Positions 61,592 to 64,000 of a stretch of 64,000 nt of DNA are shown here, in pieces. The DNA is from Ascidiimonas sp046199005 (lineage in GTDB: Bacteria; Bacteroidota; Bacteroidia; Flavobacteriales; Flavobacteriaceae). The stretch spans positions 4,154,001 to 4,218,000 of the forward strand of contig CP176050.1 in assembly GCA_046199005.1 (NCBI GenBank). The letters run 5' to 3'. Within the stretch, counting starts at the first letter, position 1, and every line of letters begins with the position of its first letter. Both the position numbers and the translations under genes were made by a program. The notes below the pieces were generated by a model. That model was not told the origin of the DNA. It saw only the letters and a list, made by a program, of their open reading frames with translations, and ran no database searches.

Positions 61592-63937
61592 CTGAAAAAA
61601 ATCAGTAAACATATAAGGCAAAGGAAACTTCGCTACGGAATTATTTTCATTCTTTTCATAGCCTATTATTTTTGTCTGCCCTCAGATTTGTTTGAAGATC
61701 CTACCTCAACGGTAATAGAAGCCCGTAACGGACAGCTTCTGGGTGCAAAAATAGCTGCCGATGGTCAATGGCGTTTTCCTGAAATGAATCGGGTTCCCGA
61801 TAAATTCAAACAGTGCATTCTTTATTTTGAAGATCAATATTTTTATGAGCATCCCGGGTTTAACCCAGTATCAATTGTAAAATCGCTGGCAGAAAATATA
61901 AAAGCAGGAAAAACAATCAGGGGTGGAAGCACACTCACTCAACAAGTAATTCGATTGTCGCGAAAAGGCAAGAAACGTACCTACACCGAGAAGTTAATTG
62001 AACTTATTTTAGCGACCCGCCTGGAGATCAGAAACTCAAAAGACGAGATCTTACAACTCTATGCTTCTCACGCTCCCTTTGGAGGCAATGTAGTAGGTCT
62101 TGATATGGCTGCCTGGCGCTATTTTGGTGTAAAAGCACATCAGTTGAGTTGGGCAGAGAGTGCAACGCTGGCTGTATTACCCAATGCCCCTTCATTGATC
62201 TATCCCGGAAAAAATCAGGAAAAGCTATTACGCAAACGAAACCAATTACTTCTCAAACTTCGGGAAGCATCCATAATAGATACACTTACTTATGAGCTAG
62301 CCCTTTCAGAACCGCTACCGCAAAAACCTTATTCCTTACCCACATATGCTCCCCATTTGCTAGATTATTTATCGCTTACCGAAAAAGGCAATCGCATTAA
62401 CACCACCATAAATATTGATCTTCAGAAACAAGTAAATACAATCGTAAAACAGCATTATGAAGTCTTGCGACAAAATGGGGTTCACAATGCAGCTGTGTTG
62501 GTCATGGAAGTTGATTCTCGAAACATCGTCGCCTACGTGGGCAATACGCCCACCGATAAGAAGCATCAAAAAGATGTAGACCTTGTTCATGCACCAAGAA
62601 GTACCGGAAGCGTTCTAAAGCCTTTTCTTTATGCAGCCATGTTAGATGCCGGAGAATTGCTTCCGGAGCAGCTAATTGCCGATGTTCCCACACAAATTGC
62701 TGGATATCAACCTGAGAATTTTGACGAACAGTACGATGGTGCTGTGCGGGCAAAACGAGCCCTTGCACGTTCCCTGAATGTGCCAGCAGTGAGATTACTT
62801 CAAGAATACGGATTACAAAGGTTTAGTGATCAAATCAAGCCTTTCAAATTAAAAGATATTAACAAATCGCCAGATCATTACGGGCTTACACTTATCGTAG
62901 GAGGAGCAGAAAGCAATCTATGGGATCTTTGTAAGACCTATGCGTCTCTAGCTTCTACAGTAAACCATTATACACAAAACTCTTCGCAGTATTTTGAACA
63001 AGAATTCTGTGAGCCTGTGCTTATCCTGAAAAATACCGTAGACATGGGTTCATTAACGTTTCAAAAGCCCGTTTTTGATGCTGGAAGCATCTATTTAACA
63101 CTCGAGGCCATGAAACAAGTGAATCGGCCCGAAGGAGATCAAGCCTGGGAATTTTTTGATTCTTCTAAAGAAATCGCCTGGAAAACCGGAACGAGTTTTG
63201 GAAATCGCGACGCATGGTCCATAGGAACTACCAAAAAATATGTGATTGGGGTTTGGGTTGGAAATGCAGACGGCGAAGGAAGACCCGATGTTACAGGGCT
63301 TACAGCCGCAGCACCGATCATGTTTGACGTGTTTGATGCTTTGCCTAATTCTCCATGGTTTGAAAAGCCTCATGATGCCCTTACTGAAATAAAAATATGT
63401 GAAAATAGCGGATATGTAGCAGGCGATCTTTGCACACCTGTTTCAAGCCTGATTCCTGCGGCTGGCACCAGAACGACCAGTTGCCCTTATCACCGCCTCA
63501 TTCATCTCGACAAAACCAGATCTTACAGAGTAAACTCGTCTTGCGAGACAGTTTCTGAAATTACGTCGGCCCCCTGGTTTGTACTACCACCACTTATGGA
63601 ATACTACTATAAAAATTCAAATGCAAGTTATAGATCTATGCCGCCATTTCGGGAAGATTGTCAGAAAGCTGAACAGCTGGTAATGGACTTCATTTATCCT
63701 AAGAGAAACGGAATTGTAACCCTTCCTGTTGATTTTGATGGAAAGACAGCTCCTTTTATATTGAAATTAGCTCATAATACGCCAAATACATTGGTTTTCT
63801 GGTATCTTAATAACGCTTTTATTGGGCAAACCAAAACCTTTCATGAACTAGCAGTAAAGCCCGAAAAGGGGATACACGAAATTACAGTAGTAGATGAATT
63901 AGGTAACGAACTGAAACGACGAATTGAAATACGGTAA
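61592..63937 (+). CDS. pbpC: Penicillin-binding protein 1C, non-canonical start
   Basis: 781 residues if translation begins at CTG 61592. Transglycosylase: ILYFEDQYFYEHPGFNP, RGGSTLTQQVIRLSRKG. Transpeptidase: nucleophile Ser in HAPRSTGSVLKPFLYAAML, SLNVPAVRL, KTGTSFGNRDAWSIG. A C-terminal PBP1C-specific domain ends the protein. The membrane anchor IIFILFIAYYFCLPSDLF lies upstream of the first TTG (61688), and no ATG, GTG or TTG occurs in any frame between the stop of the preceding gene (61540) and the anchor. So an alternative start is needed: CTG at 61592 gives a typical start (KKISKHIRQRKLRYG), while ATC or ATA are other options. A sequencing error is also possible. Glycan polymerisation and crosslinking of peptidoglycan. 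Confidence 0.87.
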   Translation: MKKISKHIRQRKLRYGIIFILFIAYYFCLPSDLFEDPTSTVIEARNGQLLGAKIAADGQWRFPEMNRVPDKFKQCILYFEDQYFYEHPGFNPVSIVKSLAENIKAGKTIRGGSTLTQQVIRLSRKGKKRTYTEKLIELILATRLEIRNSKDEILQLYASHAPFGGNVVGLDMAAWRYFGVKAHQLSWAESATLAVLPNAPSLIYPGKNQEKLLRKRNQLLLKLREASIIDTLTYELALSEPLPQKPYSLPTYAPHLLDYLSLTEKGNRINTTINIDLQKQVNTIVKQHYEVLRQNGVHNAAVLVMEVDSRNIVAYVGNTPTDKKHQKDVDLVHAPRSTGSVLKPFLYAAMLDAGELLPEQLIADVPTQIAGYQPENFDEQYDGAVRAKRALARSLNVPAVRLLQEYGLQRFSDQIKPFKLKDINKSPDHYGLTLIVGGAESNLWDLCKTYASLASTVNHYTQNSSQYFEQEFCEPVLILKNTVDMGSLTFQKPVFDAGSIYLTLEAMKQVNRPEGDQAWEFFDSSKEIAWKTGTSFGNRDAWSIGTTKKYVIGVWVGNADGEGRPDVTGLTAAAPIMFDVFDALPNSPWFEKPHDALTEIKICENSGYVAGDLCTPVSSLIPAAGTRTTSCPYHRLIHLDKTRSYRVNSSCETVSEITSAPWFVLPPLMEYYYKNSNASYRSMPPFREDCQKAEQLVMDFIYPKRNGIVTLPVDFDGKTAPFILKLAHNTPNTLVFWYLNNAFIGQTKTFHELAVKPEKGIHEITVVDELGNELKRRIEIR

Positions 63938-64000
63938 CGCAACCACATGTACTTTTCAGCATCTTATTTATATAAAATCCTTCTGAATGGCGAATAAGAT

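Noticed and set aside
63987..64000. Possible start of another gene (ATG GCG AAT AAG) at the right edge
   Set aside because: Only four codons are visible, which cannot support a call.
1..64000. CRISPR array, tRNA or rRNA genes
   Set aside because: Intergenic regions were read for repeat-spacer periodicity and cloverleaf or rRNA features; none were seen.

Overview
The window looks like a chromosome segment from a marine-type member of the Bacteroidota, most likely family Flavobacteriaceae. The evidence is a type IX secretion (T9SS) C-terminal sorting domain on a giant exported protein, many Bacteroidota-style lipoproteins, the complete MoxR/DUF58/BatA-BatE aerotolerance operon, a few TAnnTTTG-type promoter boxes, low G+C and weak Shine-Dalgarno sequences. 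No rRNA, tRNA, CRISPR array or complete insertion sequence was seen.

Layout. 1-9.7 kb: exported and envelope genes, mostly on the minus strand (a truncated secreted protein, two tandem paralogous lipoproteins, an OmpA protein beside a membrane-anchored helix-hairpin-helix protein, a 1216-residue T9SS beta-propeller protein), plus a plus-strand zinc-ribbon membrane protein. 10-14.6 kb: an ALDH7-type aldehyde dehydrogenase, an MltF-type lytic transglycosylase and a MATE exporter. 14.7-28.3 kb: a 12.3 kb segment framed by two copies, in opposite orientation, of a 0.63-0.69 kb element with imperfect terminal inverted repeats. Inside are a membrane XRE regulator, two serine beta-lactamase-like hydrolases, AraC regulators, a DUF1772/NmrA pair, an arsenic operon (arsR, DUF6428, arsC, acr3) with two matching ArsR-type operators, and an S41 peptidase. 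28.5-37 kb: a marR/serine hydrolase-TPR operon, small exported proteins, PEP carboxylase and another serine hydrolase. 37.4-40.4 kb: an A+T-rich restriction-modification island (HTH-fused C5 methyltransferase, TdeIII-like endonuclease, orphan gene).

40.6-64 kb: formyl-THF synthetase, an aldo/keto reductase, the moxR-batE operon (44-53 kb), an inorganic-carbon locus (53-58.4 kb: SulP transporter, beta-carbonic anhydrase, LysR regulator, two small orphan proteins, SbtA-type bicarbonate transporter), then CvpA, a ceramidase-like (CREST) membrane protein, pheS and pbpC. Together with PEP carboxylase at 32-35 kb, the carbon locus supports anaplerotic bicarbonate assimilation of the kind proposed for marine flavobacteria.

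The most unusual signals are: a three-copy, about 103 bp dispersed repeat (3.7, 26.1 and 30.8 kb), always in the same orientation just downstream of a gene, whose variation keeps an RNA hairpin; the inverted-repeat framing of the 12 kb accessory segment; a pbpC gene with no ATG, GTG or TTG upstream of its membrane anchor; and a structured leader before sbtA with two uncharacterised small genes beside it.
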